DNA of 64,000 bases from positions 349,707 through 413,706 of the forward strand of contig NZ_JANIDX010000001.1 in the NCBI RefSeq assembly GCF_026385485.1, in the 5' to 3' direction. The first letter of the stretch is position 1, and the number at the start of each line of letters is the position of its first letter. The translations under genes were made by a program, and so were the position numbers. Below, in pieces: positions 57,437 through 64,000 of this stretch. The notes beneath the pieces were generated by a model, which did not search any database, had not been told where the DNA came from, and saw only the letters and a list, made by a program, of their open reading frames with translations. This DNA is from Bombella pollinis (lineage in GTDB: Bacteria > Pseudomonadota > Alphaproteobacteria > Acetobacterales > Acetobacteraceae).

Positions 57437-58006
57437 GTGAAGCTCTGGATCGGACTCGGTAATCCGGGGGCGTCAATGAGCCGCAACCGGCATAATATCG
57501 GCTTTATGGCCGTTGATGCGATTGCGCTACGCCACGGTTTTAGCCCGTGGCGTAAGCGTTTTCGCGGGGAGACGGCAGAAGGTATGGTCGGGCGGCAGAA
57601 GATTCTTCTCCTCAAGCCGCTGACCTACATGAATCTCTCTGGCGAGAGCGTGCAGCAAGCCGCGCATTTTTATAAAATCCCCCTTGAGGATATGACTGTT
57701 TTTCATGACGAGTTGGACCTCGCTTTTGGGAGAATGCGCGTCAAGCAAGGGGGCGGTGCAGCGGGCCATAATGGGTTGCGCTCTATGGATAAAGCATTGC
57801 CTAGCCCTAATTATTGGCGGGTGCGTCTAGGCATTGGCCATCCCGGTAGCCGGGAGCGGGTGCATGGCCATGTGTTGGGGGACTTCTCTAGCACGGAGCG
57901 GCCAGATTTAGAGCGATGGTTAGATGAGCTGGCCTATGCGACTCCATTACTCGCGCAGGATGAGCCAGAAGCCTTTATGACAAAGACAGCTCTGTGGCGG
58001 AGCTAA
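57437..58006 (+). CDS. pth: Peptidyl-tRNA hydrolase
   Basis: Frees tRNA from prematurely released peptidyl-tRNA. The 189-aa protein has the catalytic His in MSRNRHNIGFMAVDA, LLKPLTYMNLSGESVQ, the catalytic Asp in FHDELDLAFGRMRVKQGGG and GHNGLRSM. It begins WIGLGNPG after a GTG start and follows rplY. The length is typical. Confidence 0.95.
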   Translation: MKLWIGLGNPGASMSRNRHNIGFMAVDAIALRHGFSPWRKRFRGETAEGMVGRQKILLLKPLTYMNLSGESVQQAAHFYKIPLEDMTVFHDELDLAFGRMRVKQGGGAAGHNGLRSMDKALPSPNYWRVRLGIGHPGSRERVHGHVLGDFSSTERPDLERWLDELAYATPLLAQDEPEAFMTKTALWRS

Positions 58007-58087
58007 GGTAAATTGTAATATGCGCGTTGCTATGGGATAAAGGCAGACCATAAAACAGCGGCATTTTAGGAAAATGGGAGAGAGTGC

Positions 58088-59182
58088 ATGGGGTTCAATT
58101 GTGGGATCGTGGGCCTCCCCAATGTTGGCAAATCCACCTTGTTTAATGCGTTGACGCAAACGGCCTCGGCGCAATCGGCAAATTATCCTTTCTGCACGAT
58201 CGAGCCTAATACGGGCCGCGTGGCTGTGCCTGATGAGCGGCTAGAGGTCCTTGCTAAAGTGGGGCAGTCCCAGCGTATTTTACCCACGAGCCTAGAGTTT
58301 GTGGATATTGCTGGTCTGGTGCGGGGGGCCTCCAAAGGGGAAGGACTTGGTAATCAGTTCCTTGCGAATATTCGTGAGGTGGACGCCATCATCCATGTGC
58401 TGCGTTGTTTTGAAGATGATGACATTACCCATGTAGAGGGTGGTGTGGACCCTGTGCGTGATGCTGACATCATCGAGACAGAATTAATGCTGGCGGATTT
58501 AGAAAGCTTAGAACGCCGCAAAACAGGTTTGGAAAAGCGCGCCCGTGGCAATGACCGTGAGGCGAAAGAGCAGCTAGAGCTTATGGAGCCTCTATTAGCG
58601 GCGTTGCAAGCAGGCAAACCAGCTCGCACGGCCATCCCTGCGGGGAAGGAGGTTGAAGTTGCGCGCCTTCAGCTTATGACAACAAAGCCTGTTCTTTATG
58701 TCTGTAATGTGGAGGAGGCCGCGGCTTCCACCGGTAATGCCCTTTCAGAAAAGGTGAAAAAACGCGCCGAGGCAGAAGGGGCGGGCGTTGTGATTGTTTC
58801 TGCGGCGATTGAGGCAGAAGTCAGTCAGCTTGAGGAGGAGGAGCGCATTGAGTTCCTCGATGGTTTGGGGCTGAAAGATAGCGGATTGGACCGCGTAATT
58901 GCTGCTGGCTATCGGCTTTTGGGCCTGCAAACCTATTTTACTGTTGGGCCAAAAGAGACACGCGCTTGGACAATCACCGCGGGCACTAAAGCTCCCCAAG
59001 CCGCGGCCGTGATTCATAATGATTTTGAGCGTGGCTTCATTGCGTGTGAGACCATCGCTTATGATGATTATGTCACCTATAAAGGCGAGGCTGGTGCGCG
59101 TGAGGCTGGTAAATTGCGCGTAGAGGGCAAGAATTATGTCGTACAAGATGGCGATGTGCTGCTCTTCCGCTTTAATGTGTGA
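58088..59182 (+). CDS. ychF: Redox-regulated ATPase YchF
   Basis: Obg-related P-loop protein that hydrolyses ATP rather than GTP and associates with ribosomes. The 364-aa protein has the P-loop IVGLPNVGKSTLFNAL, FVDIAGLVRGASKGEGLGNQF, the variant G4 motif VCNVEE in place of NKxD, and a C-terminal TGS domain (FTVGPKETRAWTI...GDVLLFRFNV). Third gene of the rplY-pth-ychF group. Confidence 0.95.
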   Translation: MGFNCGIVGLPNVGKSTLFNALTQTASAQSANYPFCTIEPNTGRVAVPDERLEVLAKVGQSQRILPTSLEFVDIAGLVRGASKGEGLGNQFLANIREVDAIIHVLRCFEDDDITHVEGGVDPVRDADIIETELMLADLESLERRKTGLEKRARGNDREAKEQLELMEPLLAALQAGKPARTAIPAGKEVEVARLQLMTTKPVLYVCNVEEAAASTGNALSEKVKKRAEAEGAGVVIVSAAIEAEVSQLEEEERIEFLDGLGLKDSGLDRVIAAGYRLLGLQTYFTVGPKETRAWTITAGTKAPQAAAVIHNDFERGFIACETIAYDDYVTYKGEAGAREAGKLRVEGKNYVVQDGDVLLFRFNV

Positions 59183-59245
59183 TTGTTATTGATGAAGGCA
59201 CAGACCGTTCATCGCTCATCGCGTAAGCGTCCTTTAGGGGCAGCA

Positions 59246-59860
59246 ATGTCGCGATTCGGCGATGGGCGGCATATGCGTATCGGTCTCCTTGGGGGGTCGT
59301 TTAATCCAGCGCATGAAGGGCATATTCAACTTGCCCGTAAAGCTCTGGCACATTTGCAGCTCGATCAAGTTTGGCTGATGGTCTCGCCGAGGAATCCGCT
59401 AAAATCCCGCATAGGGATGGCCCCTTTTGCGCAGCGTTTAGCCAGCGCGCGGCACCTTGCTGATGGGCGGCGCATCATCGCTGTGGATATTGAGCATCAA
59501 TTAGGCCAGCATTTTACGGTTAAGACAGTGGCGTTGCTCAAGCAGCGTTTCCCTCATTGTCGTTTTATATGGCTTATGGGGTCGGATGGCCTAGCGCAGT
59601 TCTCCCGCTGGCGTGGTTGGCGGAAGCTGGCTCATTTGGTCCCCATAGCGGTATTACCGCGGCCTGGAAGTGTCATCCCTGCGCTAAAAGGGCGCGCGAG
59701 TTCTGTTTTGCGGCGGTATCGTCATGATGGCAGGGCAGCGTCTCTTTTGCTAAAAGCAGAAGGGGGGCCGGGCTGGACCTTTTTACTAGCCCCTCAAAAC
59801 GCTATTTCATCAACGGCTTTGCGCGCCATTAGGAGTAAAAACGATTATCACCATGACTAA
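59246..59860 (+). CDS. nadD: Nicotinate-nucleotide adenylyltransferase
   Basis: Forms deamido-NAD from nicotinate mononucleotide and ATP, the step before NadE. The 204-aa protein has the nucleotidyltransferase motif GGSFNPAHEGHIQLA and the second motif ISSTALRAIR. ATG 59246 has AGGGG 5 bases upstream; in-frame TTG/ATG at 59183/59192 lack ribosome sites. The end overlaps rsfS by 8 bases, and nadD-rsfS-rlmH is a widely conserved order. Confidence 0.92.
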   Translation: MSRFGDGRHMRIGLLGGSFNPAHEGHIQLARKALAHLQLDQVWLMVSPRNPLKSRIGMAPFAQRLASARHLADGRRIIAVDIEHQLGQHFTVKTVALLKQRFPHCRFIWLMGSDGLAQFSRWRGWRKLAHLVPIAVLPRPGSVIPALKGRASSVLRRYRHDGRAASLLLKAEGGPGWTFLLAPQNAISSTALRAIRSKNDYHHD

Positions 59861-60242
59861 ATCCTCCTCCCCTTCGTCTCATGAGGCACGGTTGGCCCGC
59901 CTTTTATCCGTCATTACCGAGAGTTTGGATGAGGATAAAGCTGAGAATATCATTACATTGGACCTGACAGGCCGCGCCGGTTTTGCGGAGCGCATGGTTA
60001 TTGCCTCTGGTATGTCTGAGCGTCAGATTTCCGCTATGGCCCACCATTTAGAAACCCGTTTAAAAGAAGAGTCGCTAGCTCGCCCGCAGATTGAAGGGGA
60101 ACAAGGGAGCGATTGGGTTTTGTTGGATGCTGGCGATGTTGTAGTACATCTCTTTATGCCAGAAAGCCGGGAGCTTTACGCGTTAGAGCGCATGTGGGGC
60201 GGCGATTTTGACCATGCGGATGAAGAAATCGCCGTTGAGTAA
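59853..60242 (+). CDS. rsfS: Ribosome silencing factor RsfS
   Basis: A 129-aa Iojap-family protein that binds L14 and blocks subunit joining during starvation. Core: KAENIITLDLTGRAGFAERMVIASG, SERQISAMAHHLETRL, GSDWVLLDAGDVVVHLFMPESRELYALERMWG. The reading overlaps nadD by 8 bases and precedes rlmH by 27. N-terminal 15 residues are a Ser-rich extension. Confidence 0.95.
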   Translation: MTKSSSPSSHEARLARLLSVITESLDEDKAENIITLDLTGRAGFAERMVIASGMSERQISAMAHHLETRLKEESLARPQIEGEQGSDWVLLDAGDVVVHLFMPESRELYALERMWGGDFDHADEEIAVE

Positions 60243-60269
60243 GAGACAACAAGGCGTGGGGCATATGGG

Positions 60270-60725
60270 ATGAAGCTCATCGCCGTTGGGAAGTTAAAAG
60301 CTGGGCCAGAGCAAGAGTTACTCGCACGTTATAGGGCACGGCTGCGGCCCAAGCTTGAAGTTGTTGAGGTTGCTCAAGGGCGTGGCTCCCCTACTGAACA
60401 AAAACGGCGAGAGGCTGACGCCCTTTTAGCGGCCTGTCCCGATAATGCGTTTGTTATTGTATTGGATGAAGGTGGCCCGCTGATGGATAGTCCCGTTTTT
60501 GCTGCAAAGTTACAGCAATGGCAGGAAACAGGCCGACTTGTGTGCTTCATGATTGGCGGGGCAGAAGGGCTAGATGCCGCTATTATTCAGCGCGCCGATG
60601 CTCTTTTCTCACTAGGCAAGCTGACATGGCCTCATATGCTTGTGCGTGTGATGCTCGCAGAGCAGCTTTTCCGAGCGCAAGCGATTCAAACGGGGCATCC
60701 ATATCATAAAGCCGGGCGTCCCTAG
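60270..60725 (+). CDS. rlmH: 23S rRNA pseudouridine-1915 N3-methyltransferase
   Basis: SPOUT-family methyltransferase acting on pseudouridine 1915 in helix 69 of 23S rRNA. The 151-aa protein has the knot segment LVCFMIGGAEGLDAA, the strand AFVIVLDEGG, SLGKLTWPHMLVRVMLAEQLFRA, and ends in HPYHK. Third gene of nadD-rsfS-rlmH. A run of nine Gs begins at its TAG stop. Confidence 0.95.
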   Translation: MKLIAVGKLKAGPEQELLARYRARLRPKLEVVEVAQGRGSPTEQKRREADALLAACPDNAFVIVLDEGGPLMDSPVFAAKLQQWQETGRLVCFMIGGAEGLDAAIIQRADALFSLGKLTWPHMLVRVMLAEQLFRAQAIQTGHPYHKAGRP

Positions 60726-60765
60726 GGGGGGGGCGGCTTTTAAGGAAGTTTTTTCTACAGAGGTC

Positions 60766-61416
60766 TTATTGGAGAGAGCGGCTCGGGGCTTCCTCGCCAA
60801 AAATATCGGAAGGAACAGAGGCCGTCTCTAGGTGGGTGTTTTCTGCCAATACGTTACGAATAGGTGCATTGACAGGCTGGCTCCCTTCGCTGCGCGCATA
60901 AATAAAGCCATGTGTTGGGTAGATGCTTCCCAAGCGGCCATCATTACCAGCAAGAGCCACGCGAACAGCTGACCAATCATTGGCAGGAGAGACATCCACA
61001 ACACGCACATTACGGCTGACGCCGTTGGAGCTCCAATGGGATTGGTCAATGAGGATGGTGCGGCTATCAATCTGTTTGCGGACCACAGCGACATGGCCGA
61101 GAGGCATGTGGCGTGTGGGACGGAAGCTTAGCACAGCTCCCGCCTCTGGTTGTGTACCACGGGCATAAATCCCTTCAGCATGGCTCCACCAGTCACGTGC
61201 ATTCCCACGAATATTGAAATCTGTATTTTGACGGACGAAAGCAACACACTGGAGAATATGCCCGTGATGACGGGATGTTCTATGGCTTCCATGACCTGTT
61301 TTTATCAATCGGCTTGCGTGACGCGTATAATGACGTGCTTCTGCGTTAGGGGTACAACAGGCCGCTGCAGAAAAAATCAAGCATGATAAAAATAACCGCT
61401 TACCGGTACGGCGCAT
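60766..61416 (-). CDS. Exported CHAP-domain amidase/endopeptidase
   Basis: A 216-aa putative peptidoglycan hydrolase. Residues 1-27 form a Sec signal (RLFLSCLIFSAAACCTPNAEA). A His-rich stretch (HYTRHASRLIKTGHGSHRTSRHHGH) precedes the CHAP domain: Cys in LQCVAFVRQNTDFNI, His in MPLGHVAVVRKQ, and ILIDQSHWSSNGVSRNVRVVDVS. It is monocistronic, convergent with rlmH. GGGAAG precedes the ATG. The C-terminal 40 residues are polar and not part of the domain. Confidence 0.82.
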   Translation of the reverse strand: MRRTGKRLFLSCLIFSAAACCTPNAEARHYTRHASRLIKTGHGSHRTSRHHGHILQCVAFVRQNTDFNIRGNARDWWSHAEGIYARGTQPEAGAVLSFRPTRHMPLGHVAVVRKQIDSRTILIDQSHWSSNGVSRNVRVVDVSPANDWSAVRVALAGNDGRLGSIYPTHGFIYARSEGSQPVNAPIRNVLAENTHLETASVPSDIFGEEAPSRSLQ

Positions 61417-61822
61417 GGTGCATCTTCCCGTCTTACAAATCCAAACCGAAATGAATGTCGTTTTACCCGACGATGAGGAGGGATATACCAGAGACTCTAT
61501 CTTTATGACAAGTTAAATATCAGCTTTTCATGAGCATATAATCTAAACAAGATTTAACATTGGTAAACATAAATAATAAAGAAAGATTTTGAGAAGAATA
61601 AAAAAGACCTTAACTAAATATTTACCAACAATATAGAAAGAGAGACATAATCTTCGATTGTAAAGATGGTGCAGATATTAAGCTCGCTTCATTTAACTTT
61701 TATTTTAAAGAATATTTTGTCAAAAATAAGGCTCTTCGCCGTGATAAGGGGTCATTTCTTGTTGAATGTCATGAGAGCCTATAAATTATAGGGGCAATAT
61801 AACATGGATTATAGGTTTTTTC
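61417..61822. other. AT-rich 406-base divergent intergenic region
   Basis: No gene is seen. The region separates the divergent CHAP and MBL genes. It is strongly AT-rich between 61500 and 61720. TTGGTAAA (61560) and TTTACCAA (61621) form an 8-bp inverted repeat with a 53-base spacer. A perfect palindrome lies at 61778. I find no DnaA-box cluster or riboswitch. Confidence 0.5.
61778..61792. promoter_or_regulatory. Perfect 15-bp palindrome before the MBL hydrolase gene
   Basis: CCTATAA-A-TTATAGG ends 30 bases before the start codon at 61823, where a promoter or operator would lie. Its left half contains a TATAA-type -10 look, so a regulator bound here could block polymerase. Confidence 0.4.
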
Positions 61823-62470
61823 ATGACATTAACGCTGCGAAAAGTAACCGTTACACCGATTCGGCAAAATTGCACTATCCTGTCAGACCAGTTGGGTCGT
61901 GCAGTTATTGTTGATCCCGGTGGGGAGAGCGTGCGCTTAGCCCAAGAGCTGGAGGGGCTACAGTTAGAGGCGATTCTGCTCACTCATGGGCATTTAGACC
62001 ATGCAGGTGGTGCGGCAGACCTCAAAAAAATAGTGGAGGCGCGGCAAAAAAGCGAGTTTCCGATTCTTGGGCCCCTCAAGGAGGATTCGTTTCTTCTGCA
62101 AAGGATTGAAGAACAAGCCGCCACATTGGGGTTAGAGGGGATGAAAAGTGTAGAGCCCGATCGCTTTCTGCGTGATGGGGAGATTCTGTCTTTCTTAGGG
62201 TGCAAGATAGAAGTCGCACATATTCCCGGTCATACACCGGGGCATGTTGTGTTTTTATGGCATGAGGAAAAGCTTGCTTTAACGGGGGATACGCTCTTTC
62301 GTGGCACTGTGGGGCGGACGGACTTCCCTTATGGGGATGGGCGTCAGTTGTTAGAAGGCATTTGGGAGCGGCTGTTTTGCTTGCCAGATGAGACAGTCGT
62401 TTTGCCCGGGCATGGCTTACCCACCACAATAGGTGAGGAACGTCGCCATAATCCAGCCTTCCAACGGTAG
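61823..62470 (+). CDS. MBL-fold metallo-hydrolase (glyoxalase II-like, YcbL type)
   Basis: A 215-aa metallo-beta-lactamase-fold hydrolase. Metal ligands: THGHLDHAGG (HxHxDH), the His in HIPGHTPGHVVFLW, the bridging Asp in LALTGDTLFRGTVGRTDFPYGD, and the last His in VVLPGHGLPTTIGEE. It lacks the C-terminal helical substrate domain of GloB, so it belongs with the shorter YcbL/YcbL-like thioesterase group. The Shine-Dalgarno is weak. DUF192 and epimerase genes follow closely. Confidence 0.9.
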   Translation: MTLTLRKVTVTPIRQNCTILSDQLGRAVIVDPGGESVRLAQELEGLQLEAILLTHGHLDHAGGAADLKKIVEARQKSEFPILGPLKEDSFLLQRIEEQAATLGLEGMKSVEPDRFLRDGEILSFLGCKIEVAHIPGHTPGHVVFLWHEEKLALTGDTLFRGTVGRTDFPYGDGRQLLEGIWERLFCLPDETVVLPGHGLPTTIGEERRHNPAFQR

Positions 62471-62491
62471 GGCTTTAAGGAGGAGAGAGCT

Positions 62492-62992
62492 GTGAAATTA
62501 GGAAAGATAATAGGGTATTGTATCCTTATTCTTGGAGGCTGCTGTGGGGGATTTTATAGTACGCAGGCGGCAGAGCCCATAACACAAGCACAACCTCCTT
62601 TACCGTCCGTTTCTTTAACGATTACCGACCAAAAAGGACAAAAACATCCTTTTACGGTAGAGCTCGCCAAGACCCCACATGAGCAAGAGGTTGGGGAGAT
62701 GTTTCGCAAGCAGATTCCTGCCAATCAAGGCATGTTATTCATTTGGCCGGTCGCGCAAAACACCGCCATGTGGATGAAGAACACTTATGTATCGCTTGAT
62801 ATGGTCTTTATAGATGATCAGAATCGTATTCATGCGATAGAAGAGCGCACAACCCCTTTAAGTGAAGGCATTATTAGTAGTCATGGTCCTGTTCGTGCTG
62901 TGTTAGAACTACCTGCGGGTACGACCGAAACTTTAGGGATTGTTGTTGGGGATCGCGTTACAAGTCTTGCTTTGTCAGGCTCCGTAGAGTGA
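62492..62992 (+). CDS. Exported DUF192 protein
   Basis: A 166-aa protein with a Sec signal (KIIGYCILILGGCCGGFYSTQA, cleavage about residue 26). The DUF192 domain (about 42-160) shows FTVELAKTPHEQEVGEMFRK, GMLFIWPVAQNTAMWMKNTYVSLDMVFID and the hydrophobic ELPAGTTETLGIVVGDRV. The function is unknown; the family is found in many bacteria and some archaea. It is between the MBL and epimerase genes, overlapping the latter by 4 bases. Confidence 0.85.
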   Translation: MKLGKIIGYCILILGGCCGGFYSTQAAEPITQAQPPLPSVSLTITDQKGQKHPFTVELAKTPHEQEVGEMFRKQIPANQGMLFIWPVAQNTAMWMKNTYVSLDMVFIDDQNRIHAIEERTTPLSEGIISSHGPVRAVLELPAGTTETLGIVVGDRVTSLALSGSVE

Positions 62993-63963
62993 GTAATTCA
63001 CGGGTAGCGTTCATAACGGGCGTTGCAGGCTTTATTGGCTCTTATGTCGCACGGGCTCTATGTACACAGGGCTGGAGCGTTTTAGGAATCGACACAGAGC
63101 AATCAGCCCCCGCCCTAGCCCCTTTAAGGCTTGCTTCCTTACGGGGGATGGCGCGGTTTCAATATGTTAAAATGGATGTATGCGACCAAGACGCTCTCAC
63201 AACGCTCCTCGCCAAACATACAGAAATTGATACGGTGTTGCATTTCGCGGCGCGAGCAGGCGTGCGGCAATCGCGCCTGAATCCTCATGCCTATATTAAG
63301 GATAATATAGCAGGGCAGGTGTCCTTATTAGAAGCATGCCGTGTTTTACCGCATTTAAGGCACAGCCTTTATGCGTCTTCGTCTTCGGTTTACGGACCAG
63401 CGACTCCGTTGCCATTTTCCGAATCCGTGCCTTTAGAAGGGCAGGCGTCCTTTTATGCAGCAACTAAACGGATGAACGAACTTACTGCGCAGACATACAG
63501 TCATCTTTACGGGTTTGCGCAAACAGGCTTACGGTTTTTTACAGTCTATGGCCCAATGGGGCGACCCGATATGGCGTGTTATGGTTTTGCCCGCGCGATT
63601 CGGGATGGTATTCCCCTGACATTGTGGGACGAAGCCGGCCTCGCACGGGACTTCACCTATATTGATGATGTTGTAGAGGCGATTCTCTTATTGATGGATA
63701 CACCACCTCAGCGGGGCACAAGCCGCGTATTTAATGTTGGCTATGGTCAGCCACGCCCTGTGGCGGAGCTTATCAAGGGGCTAGAGGTAGCTTTGGGTCA
63801 AAAGGCTATTGTGCAGAGAGCTCCAAAACCATTCGAAGATGTTTTAAAAACATGGGCTGATACAACATTGCTTCAGCAAACTGTTCCATGGCGCGCTCGG
63901 ACCTCGCTGGAGGATGGCGTACAGAGTTTTGGTGCGTGGTTCATGCAAAACTCACCTTTATGA
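62989..63963 (+). CDS. NAD-dependent nucleotide-sugar epimerase (UDP-glucuronate 4-epimerase-like)
   Basis: A 324-aa extended SDR. Rossmann motif ITGVAGFIGSYVARAL, NAD-site Asp in GIDTEQ, catalytic SSSSVYGPATPLPF and YAATKRMNE (YxxxK). TVYGPMGRPDMACYGFARAI is a substrate motif shared with UDP-glucuronate epimerases of capsule/LPS loci. GTG start overlaps the DUF192 stop (GTGA). No other polysaccharide gene is in the window to the right, so the exact substrate is unresolved. Confidence 0.85.
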   Translation: MSNSRVAFITGVAGFIGSYVARALCTQGWSVLGIDTEQSAPALAPLRLASLRGMARFQYVKMDVCDQDALTTLLAKHTEIDTVLHFAARAGVRQSRLNPHAYIKDNIAGQVSLLEACRVLPHLRHSLYASSSSVYGPATPLPFSESVPLEGQASFYAATKRMNELTAQTYSHLYGFAQTGLRFFTVYGPMGRPDMACYGFARAIRDGIPLTLWDEAGLARDFTYIDDVVEAILLLMDTPPQRGTSRVFNVGYGQPRPVAELIKGLEVALGQKAIVQRAPKPFEDVLKTWADTTLLQQTVPWRARTSLEDGVQSFGAWFMQNSPL

Positions 63964-63964
63964 G

Positions 63965-63999
63965 AGGAATGAAAAGTTTTTTTCATTTTCCTATTTTTT
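63965..63999 (+). terminator. Possible AT-rich terminator after the epimerase gene
   Basis: AGGAATGAAAA and TTTTCA(TT)TTCCT can pair with a 2-base bulge, followed by ATTTTTT at the window edge. The stem is weak in GC. Confidence 0.35.
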
Positions 64000-64000
64000 G

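Noticed and set aside
1..64000. CRISPR arrays, insertion sequences, prophage or toxin-antitoxin pairs
   Set aside because: No regularly spaced repeats, transposase, integrase, phage structural genes or typical toxin/antitoxin proteins were seen on either strand.

Overview
The window is a gene-dense stretch of an alphaproteobacterial chromosome, most likely from a small-genome acetic acid bacterium (Acetobacteraceae; the Gluconobacter/Saccharibacter/Bombella side of the family is my guess, not a proof). The clues are a short-Q-loop (CIO-type) bd quinol oxidase with a DUF2474 protein, a GMC dehydrogenase paired with a gluconate-dehydrogenase subunit-3-like protein, a DUF3597 protein, a detached F0 operon with both b and b' subunits, a stand-alone sucB, a NrdJ-like TSCPD protein, and the alphaproteobacterial orders rho...mnmE-mnmG and mutY-dciA. 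I see no insertion sequence, prophage, CRISPR array or rRNA. Two tRNAs are present (Ala-CGC and Gln-TTG).

Layout. 0-4.7 kb: start of mnmG, mnmE, ogt, then cydA-cydB-DUF2474. 4.8-9.0 kb, minus strand: rho, a GMC dehydrogenase, an odd noncoding block rich in GTAC words, and the subunit-3-like gene. 9.1-15.2 kb: sucB, DUF3597, ahcY, a CorA/ZntB transporter and catalase. 15.2-18.6 kb: an unknown gene, pirin, a LysR regulator and wrbA, with candidate ParB (parS) sites at 15.95 and 18.58 kb. 18.6-25.2 kb: mutY, dciA, serB, miaA, ilvB, ilvC. 25.4-30.4 kb: speD, speE, panB, gcvT, a YgiN-like monooxygenase and a ROK fructokinase. 30.5-35.6 kb: glnA, tldD, an outer-membrane barrel protein, yggT and tRNA-Ala. 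35.7-39.2 kb: a complete MCE/Mla-type lipid ABC transporter (lipoprotein, MlaD, MlaF, STAS-MlaE). 39.4-44.3 kb: two lipid-linked glycosyltransferases joined to the F0 ATP synthase operon. 44.4-50.4 kb: the NrdJ-like protein, an orphan MlaD, a small protein, DUF2155, dsbB and nadE. 50.4-52.0 kb: a long AT-rich leader, an RTX-like putative secreted protein and tRNA-Gln. 52.1-64 kb: a TetR/COQ9-like protein, proC, ubiK, hldD-lgt-pgeF, rplY-pth-ychF, nadD-rsfS-rlmH, a CHAP amidase, an MBL hydrolase, DUF192 and a nucleotide-sugar epimerase.

How it fits together. Most of the window is housekeeping: tRNA modification, respiration, branched-chain amino acid, polyamine, pantothenate and NAD synthesis, ribosome maturation and envelope maintenance. 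The accessory flavour comes from sugar/alcohol oxidation and quinone chemistry (GMC pair, bd oxidase, WrbA/pirin, YgiN) and peroxide defence (catalase). The rho/mnmE/mnmG neighbourhood plus a near-consensus parS suggests that parAB and the replication origin lie close to the left edge. I did not find a clearly new multi-gene system. The most unusual items are the GTAC-word array, the lipoyl E2 that appears to lack its subunit-binding domain, ilvB-ilvC without ilvN, the NrdJ-like probable pseudoenzyme, and the structured AT-rich leader before the RTX-like gene.
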